DNA of 64,000 bases from Desulfurellaceae bacterium bin18 (lineage in GTDB: Bacteria > Desulfobacterota > Binatia > Bin18): positions 1 through 64,000 of the forward strand of contig MPMI01000017.1 of assembly GCA_002238415.1 (NCBI GenBank), given 5' to 3'. The notes under the pieces are model-generated. The model saw only the letters and a list, made by a program, of their open reading frames with translations, ran no database searches and had not been told where the DNA came from. The first letter of the stretch is position 1, and each line of letters begins with the position of its first letter. Below, in pieces: positions 48,890 through 57,549 of the stretch. Both the position numbers and the translations under genes were made by a program.

Positions 48890-50490
48890 TGCCCCCAACT
48901 GACACGCCTGTAGACCCTTCCCAACAGACTCCTGACTCTTTGCGGTCCCGGATCGCTCGGAAGGGCAGCCCCATTATCATTGCGACGCTGCTGAGCCGGC
49001 CGCTGGGTTTTATCCGGGAAGCCGTTCAGGCCGCGCTGTTTGGGGCGTCTCGCCTGACGGATGCCTTTCTGGTTGCGTATAACGTCCCGGAAATGATGCA
49101 GACCCTTTTCTTCAGTGGGGTGCTGAGCAATTTTTTCGTGCCGGTCATCACCCGCTATCGCGACAAGAAAGATGAGCTGAGTACGATTTTCAGCCTCGCT
49201 CTGAATGGGGCTCTCCTGTTGGCCGTGCTGCTGGCCGGCGGGTGTTATGTCTTCGCCTCCGGCCTTATGACCGCCGCCGCGCCCGGTTTGGCCGGGGACG
49301 ATCACGAGCTGGCGGTTTTTCTGTTTCGGTTCATGCTGCCCATGCTGGTTCTGCACTGCCTGCTGGCCGTAATGAAGGGTACGCTTAACAGCCTCGACCA
49401 CTATGCTATGCCGGAATACGCGGGGGTGTTTTTCAATCTGGTCATGATTCTGTGCGCCCTGGCCCTCGCGCCTAGCTATGGTATTACCAGCCTGGCGGTC
49501 GGCGTTGTCGCCGGTAGTGGTCTCCAAGTGCTTGTTCAGTTCCCCAGCCTGAGACGGTGCGGTATCCGCTATCGACTGACTCTGGCGTTCTCTCACCCGG
49601 CCCTGCGAGAAATGGGTGGCCTTGCGCTCGGCGCATTTATTGCCACCGCAGTTGTGCCGATTAACGCCTTTGTGGCGCGGGCGCTGGCATCAACCCTGGC
49701 AGAAGGCAGTATCTCCGCGCTGGCGTATGCCTTTCGGGTGTTTCTGTTGCCCGTCAGTCTGGTCGCGGTGCCAGTCTATACTGTGCTGCTGACGGAACTC
49801 TCAAGCGCCCACAACGAGGGACAGCTTGCGACCTTCAAAAAACAGGCCGAGGCCGGGCTCTCTCTGCTCTTCGCCCTTGCCCTGCCGGCAACGGCGATCC
49901 TGATTGCCCTGGCGCTGCCCATCACCCGCCTGCTGTACGAACGCGGTCAATTTACCCCGGAAGACGCAGTCATGACCAGCCAGGCCCTGATGGCCTACGG
50001 GACTGGCATCCTGGCCTATGGGACCAGTCAAGTGATGGTGCGCCTCTTTAACGCGACAAAAGACACCCGAACGCCCGCCTGGATTGGCGTCGGCTCGATT
50101 GGGCTGCACGCGGCCGGCTGTTGGCTGCTGATGCAGGTATGGAGCCACTGGGGTATTGCCCTGGTGACCTCGCTGGTGTCCTACCTGAATACGCTTGTCC
50201 TGTACGTTATTTTTCGGCGACGACACGGTCCGCTGGATGAAAGGACACTCCTTCAAAGTCTTGGGGCTCATGTCTTGTTAGCTATGGTTTTGGGCGGTTG
50301 CCTGTTTTTTTTCAGCCAGCCTCTGGCCGCTGCCCCCGGCTCGCTCATGACCGGTGAGCGTCTCCTCCGTTTGGCTGGCATCCTGGTCGCCGGTGGAGGT
50401 GTCTATCTCGTGCTTGGTCTGCTCTTCAAAGTCGAAGAGGTCCATACGGGAGTACGTGTACTCAAGCGGGTGGCGAGGGGACTGAAATAA
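48889..50490 (+). CDS. murJ: Lipid II flippase MurJ, 533 aa
   Basis: MviN/MurJ family, which flips undecaprenyl-linked lipid II across the inner membrane for peptidoglycan synthesis. Fourteen transmembrane helices are expected. Motifs seen: ATLLSRPLGFIREAVQAALF with the conserved RxxGxxRE, DAFLVAYNVPEMMQTLFFSG, SNFFVPVITRYRD, RGQFTPEDAVMTSQALMAYG and the hydrophobic C-terminal spans. GTG start 48889, apparently without RBS (see promoter). The only copy visible. Its position between NCS2 permeases reflects the upstream duplication rather than a shared function. Confidence 0.9.
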   Translation: MPPTDTPVDPSQQTPDSLRSRIARKGSPIIIATLLSRPLGFIREAVQAALFGASRLTDAFLVAYNVPEMMQTLFFSGVLSNFFVPVITRYRDKKDELSTIFSLALNGALLLAVLLAGGCYVFASGLMTAAAPGLAGDDHELAVFLFRFMLPMLVLHCLLAVMKGTLNSLDHYAMPEYAGVFFNLVMILCALALAPSYGITSLAVGVVAGSGLQVLVQFPSLRRCGIRYRLTLAFSHPALREMGGLALGAFIATAVVPINAFVARALASTLAEGSISALAYAFRVFLLPVSLVAVPVYTVLLTELSSAHNEGQLATFKKQAEAGLSLLFALALPATAILIALALPITRLLYERGQFTPEDAVMTSQALMAYGTGILAYGTSQVMVRLFNATKDTRTPAWIGVGSIGLHAAGCWLLMQVWSHWGIALVTSLVSYLNTLVLYVIFRRRHGPLDERTLLQSLGAHVLLAMVLGGCLFFFSQPLAAAPGSLMTGERLLRLAGILVAGGGVYLVLGLLFKVEEVHTGVRVLKRVARGLK

Positions 50491-50505
50491 AATCGGAACG
50501 AAAAG

Positions 50506-50757
50506 TTACTGTACGCTTTGTACATCTTCGATGTAGGGGCAGGGGAGATGCTCCGCGCTGAACTGACGCCGTAGGGCCGTGGGCACGGCAAAGGACGAGC
50601 CGCGGATAGACCAGAACGATTGACTCGGATACTCGCTCCGGGTTGGAGAATAACCGGAAATGCACGTAATCGGAATGTCCGGGCATTGGTCGTTGTTGAC
50701 GTCATAGCCGATGGGTTTGCCCGGTGCGTGGGAAATCAGCCGAATGATGTGCGGAGA
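50506..50757 (-). pseudogene. Gene remnant without start codon, about 84 codons
   Basis: Behind an in-frame TAA the minus strand is open to TAA 50506 and encodes PHIIRLISHAPGKPIGYDVN, then NDQCPDIPITCISGYSPTRS and a Cys/Pro/Tyr-rich end (AEHLPCPYIEDVQSVQ). The composition is strongly protein-like and there is no gene opposite. No start codon or RBS is visible, so it is probably the 3' part of a truncated gene lying between murJ and the third permease. No family recognised. Confidence 0.5.
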
Positions 50758-50796
50758 GCATTATCGGCCGTCCATATGGGACATGAGGAGTGCGTG

Positions 50797-52563
50797 ATGG
50801 GTGTTGACGATTCCGGCCAGCTTGCGAGCGTACGCTACCAGCCCGACGAAAAACCGCTGCCAGCGATCGCGTTCGGTCTCGGTCTACAGTTCGCCATTCT
50901 CATCATTGCCAGAATAGTCGTGATCCCCATGGTTGTGGTACGGGCCGGCGGTGGGACCGAAGCCTATCTGTCCTGGGCCCTGTTCGCCGCAGTCTCGATC
51001 TGTGGCCTGACCACGATACTCCAAGCGTTCCGGTTTGGCCGTATTGGTGCGGGCTATGTCGCCGTGATGGGCACCTCCCTGGCTGTCGTGGCGGTGAGCA
51101 TCACGGCGGTGGCCGAGGGCGGCCCGGCGTTGCTCGCGACCCTGGTGGTCGTCGCGTCGCTGGTCCCGCTGGCGCTCTCCGCCCGGCTCTCGCTGTTTCG
51201 GCGGCTCCTGACCCCGACCGTTTCGGGGACGGTCATCATGCTGATCCCGGCCACATTGATGCCAACGGTCTTCGGCCTCCTGGAGGATGTGCCGGTGGGA
51301 ACCTCGACTCTGGCCGCTCCGTTGAGTGCCCTCGTGACCGTGTTGATCATTGTCGGCATCGCGCTCAGGACAACAGGAGGGCTGCGTCTCTGGGCACCGG
51401 TGATCGGTGTAGCCCTCGGCTCTTTGGCGGCGGGGTGGGTCGGTCTCTTCAACGTGGACGGCATAGCCGAGGCTGCGTGGGTCGGCCTTCCGGCGGGCGA
51501 ATGGCCCGGCTTGGCTCTTGATTTCGGACCAATTTTTTGGGCGCTTCTGCCCGCATTCGTACTCGTGGCTCTGATCGAAAGCGTCCAGACGATCAGCAAT
51601 GCCGTCGCCGTGCAGCGTGTCTCCTGGCGGCAGCTCCGGGCGGTGGATTTTCGGGCGGTACAGGGCGCGGTGACGGCAGCCGGAATCGGCAACCTGCTGT
51701 CTGGCTTGGCCGGAACGGTGCCGAACACGCTGCTATCGACCGGCGTGGCGGTGGTCGAACTCACCGGGGCGGCGGCCCGCCGCATCGGGGTTGCCGTTGG
51801 GATCGTATTCGTCGCCGTGGCATTCCTTCCCAAGGCGCTCGCCGTGGTCCTGGCGATACCGGGTCCGGTCGTCGCGGCCTATCTCGCCGTCTTACAGGCG
51901 ACGCTCTTCGTGGTCGGCATGAAGGTCATCGTTCAGGACGGAATCGACTATCGCAAGGGGCTGGTTGTGGGCCTGTCGTTCTGGGTCGGTGTCGGCTTTC
52001 AGAATGGCGCGATATTCCCCGAGTTTGCTCAGGCATTCGCCGGAGGCCTGCTGCGGAATGGAGTCACGGCCGGCGGTCTCATGGCCATCCTGATGACGTT
52101 CTTCATGGAGATGACAAAACCGCGCCGTGGCCGGATGGAGACACGGTTCGATCTCTCAGCTCTGCCAAAGATCAGGGAGTTTCTCGTTGCGTTCGCGTCC
52201 CGTGGTGGCTGGGATGGGACGATGGCCGAGCGCCTTGAGGCTGTCGGCGAGGAAACGTTACTGACGCTGCTCGGGCAAGACGAGGCCGGCGAGGAGAAAG
52301 AGCAGCGACGGCTCCTCTTGATGGCGCGCAAGGAGGGGGATAGGGCGGTACTCGAGTTCGTTGCCGCGACCGGCGAGGACAACCTCCAGGATCGGATCGC
52401 GCTGCTTGGCGATCAGATGGGCGAAATTCCGATCGAGCGGGACGTTTCACTTCGGCTGTTGCGACACCTCGCGTCTTCGGTTCGCCACGAGCAATACCAT
52501 GACACCGATATCGTGACTGTCCGTGTGGATGCCCCGGAGAAAATTCCCGGCGGACATGCCTAA
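50797..52563 (+). CDS. NCS2 family transporter with C-terminal GHKL/anti-sigma-like domain, copy 3, 588 aa
   Basis: ATG 50797 follows GAGGAG (6 nt). The permease part is a diverged homologue of copies 1 and 2 (FGLGLQFAILIIARIVVIPM, AVQRVSWRQLRAVDFRAVQG, GIGNLLSGLAGTVPNTLLST). The C-terminal domain is retained (AERLEAVGEETLLTLLGQDE, AATGEDNLQDRIALLGDQMG, SLRLLRHLASSVRHEQYHDT). Conservation of this domain in the oldest copy shows it is under selection. Some substrate-site residues differ, so its cargo may differ too. Confidence 0.82.
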   Translation: MGVDDSGQLASVRYQPDEKPLPAIAFGLGLQFAILIIARIVVIPMVVVRAGGGTEAYLSWALFAAVSICGLTTILQAFRFGRIGAGYVAVMGTSLAVVAVSITAVAEGGPALLATLVVVASLVPLALSARLSLFRRLLTPTVSGTVIMLIPATLMPTVFGLLEDVPVGTSTLAAPLSALVTVLIIVGIALRTTGGLRLWAPVIGVALGSLAAGWVGLFNVDGIAEAAWVGLPAGEWPGLALDFGPIFWALLPAFVLVALIESVQTISNAVAVQRVSWRQLRAVDFRAVQGAVTAAGIGNLLSGLAGTVPNTLLSTGVAVVELTGAAARRIGVAVGIVFVAVAFLPKALAVVLAIPGPVVAAYLAVLQATLFVVGMKVIVQDGIDYRKGLVVGLSFWVGVGFQNGAIFPEFAQAFAGGLLRNGVTAGGLMAILMTFFMEMTKPRRGRMETRFDLSALPKIREFLVAFASRGGWDGTMAERLEAVGEETLLTLLGQDEAGEEKEQRRLLLMARKEGDRAVLEFVAATGEDNLQDRIALLGDQMGEIPIERDVSLRLLRHLASSVRHEQYHDTDIVTVRVDAPEKIPGGHA

Positions 52564-52614
52564 AGCGGCCATGAGTAGGCGTGGGGTGGTGCGCCCCCCT
52601 CTCCTGTACCGAGT

Positions 52615-52669
52615 TGGAATGCACGTATAGCTGTAAAGTTATAGTCTATCGTGAGACGTGTGCATTCCA
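52615..52669. terminator. Possible hairpin between convergent genes
   Basis: TGGAATGCAC (52615-52624) and GTGCATTCCA (52660-52669) form a perfect 10-bp inverted repeat with a 35-nt loop. It lies between the converging NCS2 and ABC-F genes. No U-tract is present, so terminator function is uncertain. Confidence 0.35.
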
Positions 52670-52702
52670 GGGGCGGATGGGCGTAGCGTGGTCCGATCCA
52701 AG

Positions 52703-54592
52703 TTATTGAGAGAGGGCTTCGAGCACTTCCCAGCGTTCGTAGGCCTGTGCGAGTTCCCGTTCGATGTCGCGCAGGCGCTGTTGCAATGGCGCGACCTCCG
52801 CTCCGCCTCCACGGTAGAGTGCGGCGTCGGACAGTCTGGCGTGTATCTTGGTCTGCTCGTGCTCAAGCGCCTCAATGCGCTGCGGCAGCGCTTCAAGCTC
52901 GCGCTGTTCCTTGTAGCTGAGCTTGCGCTGCCGTTCCTGGCGTTCTCGTTGGAGGGGCGTCGCTTTCGGCTCAGATTTCTGGGGTGCGCCTTCCGTGGGG
53001 CGCCGCTGACGCAGCCAGTCATCATAGCCACCAATATATTCGCCAATGTGTCCGTCGCTTTCAAAGACGAGGGTGCTGGTGACAACATTATTGAGAAAAG
53101 TACGATCATGGCTCACCAAAAGGATTGTACCGGAGTAGGCGATCAGGAGTTCTTCGAGCAGTTCCAGGGTCTCGGCGTCGAGATCGTTGGTGGGCTCGTC
53201 GAGGACCAGCACATTCGAAGGCTGGGTAAACAGGCGGGCGAGCAACACCCGGTTCCGCTCGCCGCCGGATAAGACACTCACCGGACTCCGGGCACGGTCC
53301 GGCGAAAACAGAAAGTCTTGCAGGTAACCGATGATATGGCGCTCCTTGCCGCCGAAGGTGACGTGGTCGTTTCCCCGTCCCACGATCTCCTGGACCGTTT
53401 TGTCAGCATCAAGTGGCGTACGGAGTTGATCGAAATACGCGACTGCCAGGTTGGTGCCGTGCTGGACACTGCCGTGTTGGGGCATGAGTTCGCCCAATAA
53501 AAGCTGAAGCAGCGTCGTTTTCCCTATGCCGTTCGGACCGATGATGCCGATCTTATCACCACACATAATCACCGTGGAAAAGTCCTTGACAACAGGCTGG
53601 TCGGCATAGGCGTAGCTGACATCTTGCGCCCGCAGCACGAGTTTTCCGGAGCGTTCCGCTTCCTGGACCTGGAGACGGACCGTGCCCGGTTGCTCGCGGC
53701 GGGCGCTCCGGGTTGCCCGTAACGCCTGAAGGGCTCGCACACGGCCCTCATTCCGAGTCCGTCGGGCTTTAATGCCCTGACGAATCCAGGCCTCTTCCTG
53801 GGCGAGTTTTTTATCGAACTGGGCCCAGTGTTGGGCCTCAGTCTCAAACGCCGCCTGTTTCCGTTCCAGGAAGGTTTCATAGTCGCACGACCAACTGGTC
53901 AAACGTCCCCGGTCGAGTTCCACAATACGGGTGGCAAGATTTTTGAGCAGCATGCGATCGTGGGTCACAAAGACGAGGGTCTTGCCCTGTTGCAGCAAGA
54001 ACTCTTCGAGCCAGGTAATAGACTCGACATCGAGATGGTTGGTCGGTTCGTCGAGTAGCAGAATATCGGGATCACTCACCAAGGCTTCGGCTAGCAGCAC
54101 ACGGCGTTTGAGCCCGCCGGAAAGCGTGTTGAATGCGGCACGCTCGTCGAGTTTCAACTGGGTCAGTGTTTGCTCAACCCGCTGATGCACCAGCCAGCCG
54201 CCGTTGCTATCGACCGTCTGTTGCAGTTGCTCCAACTGCCGGAGCAGTTTCGGGTCATTCGTTTGACTCACTTGAGCACTGACGGTGTGATAGGCCGCCA
54301 GTGCGTCGCCCAGCCGGCCTAAGCCCTGGGTCACGCGCTGTAATACCGTCCCAGGCAGAGACAGAGGAATGTCCTGAGGGAGGAATCTGGCGCGCGTATC
54401 CTTAGCGCGGACGAGCTGACCGGCATCGGGCCGGACCTCACCCTGAATCACTTTCATCAGGGTAGACTTCCCCGCCCCGTTGCGGCCCAGGATGCCAACC
54501 CGCTCCCCCGCTTCGAGTTGCAAACTCACCCCGTCCAGCAACGGCGGCTCTCCAAAGCTGACCCGGACATCCTGAAGGCTGAGTACTGCCAT
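52703..54592 (-). CDS. uup: ABC-F family ATPase, Uup-like, 629 aa
   Basis: Two ABC domains without transmembrane segments. Walker A motifs GRNGAGKST (about 35-43) and GPNGIGKTT (about 355-363); signatures LSGGLKRRVLLAEAL and LSGGERNRVLLARLF; Walker B DEPTNHLD and DEPTNDLD. The ABC-F linker is present (about 240-310). The C-terminal extension RKLSYKEQRELEALPQRIEA with LEHEQTKIHARLSDAALYRG is the coiled-coil DNA-binding domain typical of Uup. Ribosome-associated/translation-quality or DNA-repair role. Monocistronic; divergent from the SDR gene at 54770. Confidence 0.88.
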   Translation of the reverse strand: MAVLSLQDVRVSFGEPPLLDGVSLQLEAGERVGILGRNGAGKSTLMKVIQGEVRPDAGQLVRAKDTRARFLPQDIPLSLPGTVLQRVTQGLGRLGDALAAYHTVSAQVSQTNDPKLLRQLEQLQQTVDSNGGWLVHQRVEQTLTQLKLDERAAFNTLSGGLKRRVLLAEALVSDPDILLLDEPTNHLDVESITWLEEFLLQQGKTLVFVTHDRMLLKNLATRIVELDRGRLTSWSCDYETFLERKQAAFETEAQHWAQFDKKLAQEEAWIRQGIKARRTRNEGRVRALQALRATRSARREQPGTVRLQVQEAERSGKLVLRAQDVSYAYADQPVVKDFSTVIMCGDKIGIIGPNGIGKTTLLQLLLGELMPQHGSVQHGTNLAVAYFDQLRTPLDADKTVQEIVGRGNDHVTFGGKERHIIGYLQDFLFSPDRARSPVSVLSGGERNRVLLARLFTQPSNVLVLDEPTNDLDAETLELLEELLIAYSGTILLVSHDRTFLNNVVTSTLVFESDGHIGEYIGGYDDWLRQRRPTEGAPQKSEPKATPLQRERQERQRKLSYKEQRELEALPQRIEALEHEQTKIHARLSDAALYRGGGAEVAPLQQRLRDIERELAQAYERWEVLEALSQ

Positions 54593-54769
54593 GTCAGGAG
54601 GTTTCTCATATTCGGGGGCGGAAGGCTATTGCGGTCATGCGCTATGGATGCTCGTGTGAGTGTTGTAAAATACCCACTTCGACACAATGACAATAGCCTC
54701 AGGCTGGCCGCTTTATCTCTAGCAGGTTTTCGAGTAAACAAAGCGAGCAACGATGGAAGGAAGGCTATT

Positions 54770-55564
54770 ATGGGACAACTGGGAAACAAAGTCGCTCTCA
54801 TTACCGGCTCCGGGCGGGGCCAGGGGCTGGTGGCTGCGCAACGCTTTGCCTCAGAAGGGGCGAAGATCGTGATTAACGACCTTGACACGGAGTCTGTCGA
54901 GGCTGCGGTTGCCGCCGTCAAAGCCGCCGGAGGCGAAGCGGTGGGGGCCGTCGGTGATGTGTCCAAGGCTGCGGATGTACAAGCCGTTCTGCAAACCGCC
55001 CAGGAGGCCTGCGGCGGGTTTGACATCCTGTATAACAACGCCGGGATCGGCTACTCGGCGACGCAACGCTTCGGCATTGCCATGAGCGATATCGTCAACT
55101 GTACCGAGGATGACTGGCGGCGTATTCTGGACATTAATGTCGGCGGAATTTTCCTGTTTTGTAAATACGGGATTCCCAAGCTGATCGAACGCGGTGGCGG
55201 GGTCATTATCAACACCGCCTCCATTGCGGCTCTGCGCGGAGCTCAAGACGCCCACGCCTACACGGCCAGTAAGGGCGCGATTCTGGCCCTGACCCGAGCG
55301 ATTGCGGTCACCTATGGCCCCAAAGGTATCCGCGCCAACACGCTCTGCCCCGGCGTGATCGACACCGAAATGATTCACGATACCTTAATCAGCGAGAAGA
55401 ATATCAGCGACCTCCTCGCCCGTAACACCCCGCTCCAGCGCAATGGCACGCCGCAGGACGTGGCCGACGTAGCATTGTTCCTGGCCAGCGACCAGTCTCG
55501 TTTCGTGACCGGCGAGGCGTTTGCCGTCGATGGCGGAATCATCCAGCATATTGGATTGGCCTAA
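54770..55564 (+). CDS. Short-chain dehydrogenase/reductase, 264 aa
   Basis: ATG 54770 is chosen with GGAAGG 8 nt upstream; the longer frame overlaps uup. SDR motifs: ITGSGRGQG (nucleotide loop), NNAGIGY, catalytic YTASK, LCPGVIDTEMI, and the C-terminal VTGEAFAVDGGI. The catalytic Ser region (NTASIAALRG) is present. First gene of an apparent operon with E1alpha, E1beta, E2 and OsmC (25-nt gap), where it might interconvert an acetoin-type hydroxyketone (inference). Confidence 0.87.
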   Translation: MGQLGNKVALITGSGRGQGLVAAQRFASEGAKIVINDLDTESVEAAVAAVKAAGGEAVGAVGDVSKAADVQAVLQTAQEACGGFDILYNNAGIGYSATQRFGIAMSDIVNCTEDDWRRILDINVGGIFLFCKYGIPKLIERGGGVIINTASIAALRGAQDAHAYTASKGAILALTRAIAVTYGPKGIRANTLCPGVIDTEMIHDTLISEKNISDLLARNTPLQRNGTPQDVADVALFLASDQSRFVTGEAFAVDGGIIQHIGLA

Positions 55565-55589
55565 GCAGACCGCTCAAAAAGGGGAGCCT

Positions 55590-56537
55590 ATGGATCAGGA
55601 ACAACTCGTCAAGGTATTCACGAGCGCGGTACTAGCGCGACGCTTTGAGGCGAAAATCGTCGAGCTGGCTATGGCCGGCGAACTGCCCCCATCGCTGCAC
55701 GTTGGCGCCGGCCAGGAGGTGGCGCAGATCGCCGCTATCGAGGCACTCCGCCCGGATGACTATATCCTGTACGGCCATCGCGGCGTAGCGTATATGGTCG
55801 CCCGGGGTGTGAGTCTGGCCGACATGCTGGCCGATATGGCGGGCAAGGAGGGCGCGACCAGCCGTGGCAAGGGCGGGGTGATGCACGTCGTGGATGTGCC
55901 CAAAGGTATTCTGGGTGAGAGTGGGACCTTGGGTGGCAGCTTCGTGGTCTCGGTTGGAGTGGGTATGGCGCTCAAGCGCAAGCAACCGGACACGGTGGTA
56001 ACGTATTTCTTTGGGGATGGGACGGCGAACCGGGGCCCGTTCCACGAGGCGCTCAACTGGGCTGCGGTTCAGAAACTACCCTGCGTCTATTTTTGTGAGA
56101 ATAACGGCTTCGCGATTTCCATGCCGACCAGCCGCTCGACCGCGGTCGAGAATATCGCGGATCGGGCCGCAGGCTATAACGTCCCTGGCGTGGTGGTTGA
56201 CGGGAGTGATCCGGTGGCGGTGTACGAAGTCATGGAACAGGCTGTGGCGCGGGCGCGGGCCGGTCATGGTCCAACGCTGATTGAAGCCAAAGTGACACGG
56301 CTGCAAGGGCATTATGTCGCCGACCAGCAGGAATACCGGACCGACCGCAACGCTGTGGCGGAAAAAGACCCCCTGCCGAAGCTGCAACAGACCCTGTGCG
56401 ACCGGGACATTCTGACGCAGGCAGACGTGGACGACATACAGGCCGACGCAGACCGGCAGATTGAAGCGGCCGTAGCAGCCATGCGCGCGGCTCCGCTGCT
56501 CGCACCGGAAGTCGCCTTGCAGGACGTTTACGCATAG
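55590..56537 (+). CDS. acoA: Thiamine-pyrophosphate dehydrogenase E1 alpha subunit (acetoin/2-oxoacid type), 315 aa
   Basis: E1alpha of a 2-oxoacid/acetoin dehydrogenase complex. The TPP motif spans FFGDGTANRGPFHEALNWAA to YFCENNGFAIS (about 142-180). It also has GHRGVAYMVARGV, GKGGVMHVVDVP and TLIEAKVTRLQGHYVADQQE. RBS GGGGAG at 55580; start 55590 selected over the overlapping upstream frame. Length 315 fits AcoA-type subunits. Gene symbol is tentative, since acetoin specificity cannot be proven from sequence. Confidence 0.84.
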   Translation: MDQEQLVKVFTSAVLARRFEAKIVELAMAGELPPSLHVGAGQEVAQIAAIEALRPDDYILYGHRGVAYMVARGVSLADMLADMAGKEGATSRGKGGVMHVVDVPKGILGESGTLGGSFVVSVGVGMALKRKQPDTVVTYFFGDGTANRGPFHEALNWAAVQKLPCVYFCENNGFAISMPTSRSTAVENIADRAAGYNVPGVVVDGSDPVAVYEVMEQAVARARAGHGPTLIEAKVTRLQGHYVADQQEYRTDRNAVAEKDPLPKLQQTLCDRDILTQADVDDIQADADRQIEAAVAAMRAAPLLAPEVALQDVYA

Positions 56538-56570
56538 CCCCGAATCCCCAATCCCTACCCAGGAGTGTTT

Positions 56571-57542
56571 ATGCCCACACGGACCTATAGTCAGGCGATT
56601 AATGATGCGCTTGCTGAAGAAATGCGGCGCGATGAAAATGTGATTCTGTACGGCCAGGACGTTGCGGTCTGGGGTGGGATTTTCAAAGTCACCGACGGGC
56701 TGCTTGAAAAGTTCGGGCCGGATCGCGTGTTCGATACGCCGATCTCCGAGAATGTGATGGTCGGCGCCGGTGTGGGCGCGGCCTCGATGGGCCTGCGGCC
56801 GGTGGTGGAACTCCAGTTTGCCGATTTTGTCATCACCGCGGGTGATGAAATTTTCTTTAAGGCCGGTATGTGGCGCTATATGCACGGTGGGGCGCATACG
56901 ATTCCGCTGGTGGTGCGTGCTCCCTCGGGTGGCTCGGGCTTTGGACCCGAGCATTCAGCCTGTCCCGAAGCCTTTATCATGCACGCGCCCGGCCTGCTGT
57001 GCGCCGTGCCCTCAACGCCGGCAGACGCCAAGGCTCTGCTTAAGCAGGCGATTCGACTGGATAACCCGGTCATCTATTTTGAGCATAAACTGTTGTATCA
57101 AATGCGGGGCGAGGTACCGGACGGAGAGGTCCTGACTCCCTTTGGCAAAGCAGTCGTCCGGCGCGAGGGCGAGGCCGTGACGATTGTGGCCTGGCAGGAC
57201 ATGTTGCGCCGTTCGCTCACAGCCGCAGAGCGACTGAGCCAGGAAGGCATCGAGGTAGAGATCGTCGATCCGCGTACCCTGAATCCGTTTGACCGCGAAA
57301 CCATTATTGAGTCGGTCAAAAAGACCGGAGCCTGTATCGTGGTGGAAGAGGCCTATCGTACGCTTGGGGTTGGGGCTGAGATCGGGGCACTGCTCCTGGA
57401 AGAGGCTCTCCCCTATCTGGACAAACCCTTCAAGCGCTTGGCTATTCCCGATGTGCCGATTCCGACCAGCCAGCATCTGGTCGATGCTATCGTTCCTTCG
57501 GTAGACGATATTTATCGGGCGGTCAAAGAAATCGCTGACTGA
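56571..57542 (+). CDS. acoB: Thiamine-pyrophosphate dehydrogenase E1 beta subunit, 323 aa
   Basis: Partner of the upstream E1alpha; ATG 56571 after CAGGAGTGTTT. Transketolase-like pyrimidine-binding domain with GVFDTPISENVMVGAGVGAA (as DTPISE), FADFVITAGDEIFFKAGMWR, PLVVRAPSGGSGFGPEHSAC, and the C-terminal domain (EVEIVDPRTLNPFDRETIIE, CIVVEEAYRTLGVGAEIGAL). Together they form the alpha2beta2 E1. Tight spacing to neighbours (33 nt and 7 nt) supports one operon. Confidence 0.86.
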   Translation: MPTRTYSQAINDALAEEMRRDENVILYGQDVAVWGGIFKVTDGLLEKFGPDRVFDTPISENVMVGAGVGAASMGLRPVVELQFADFVITAGDEIFFKAGMWRYMHGGAHTIPLVVRAPSGGSGFGPEHSACPEAFIMHAPGLLCAVPSTPADAKALLKQAIRLDNPVIYFEHKLLYQMRGEVPDGEVLTPFGKAVVRREGEAVTIVAWQDMLRRSLTAAERLSQEGIEVEIVDPRTLNPFDRETIIESVKKTGACIVVEEAYRTLGVGAEIGALLLEEALPYLDKPFKRLAIPDVPIPTSQHLVDAIVPSVDDIYRAVKEIAD

Positions 57543-57549
57543 GGCTGGT

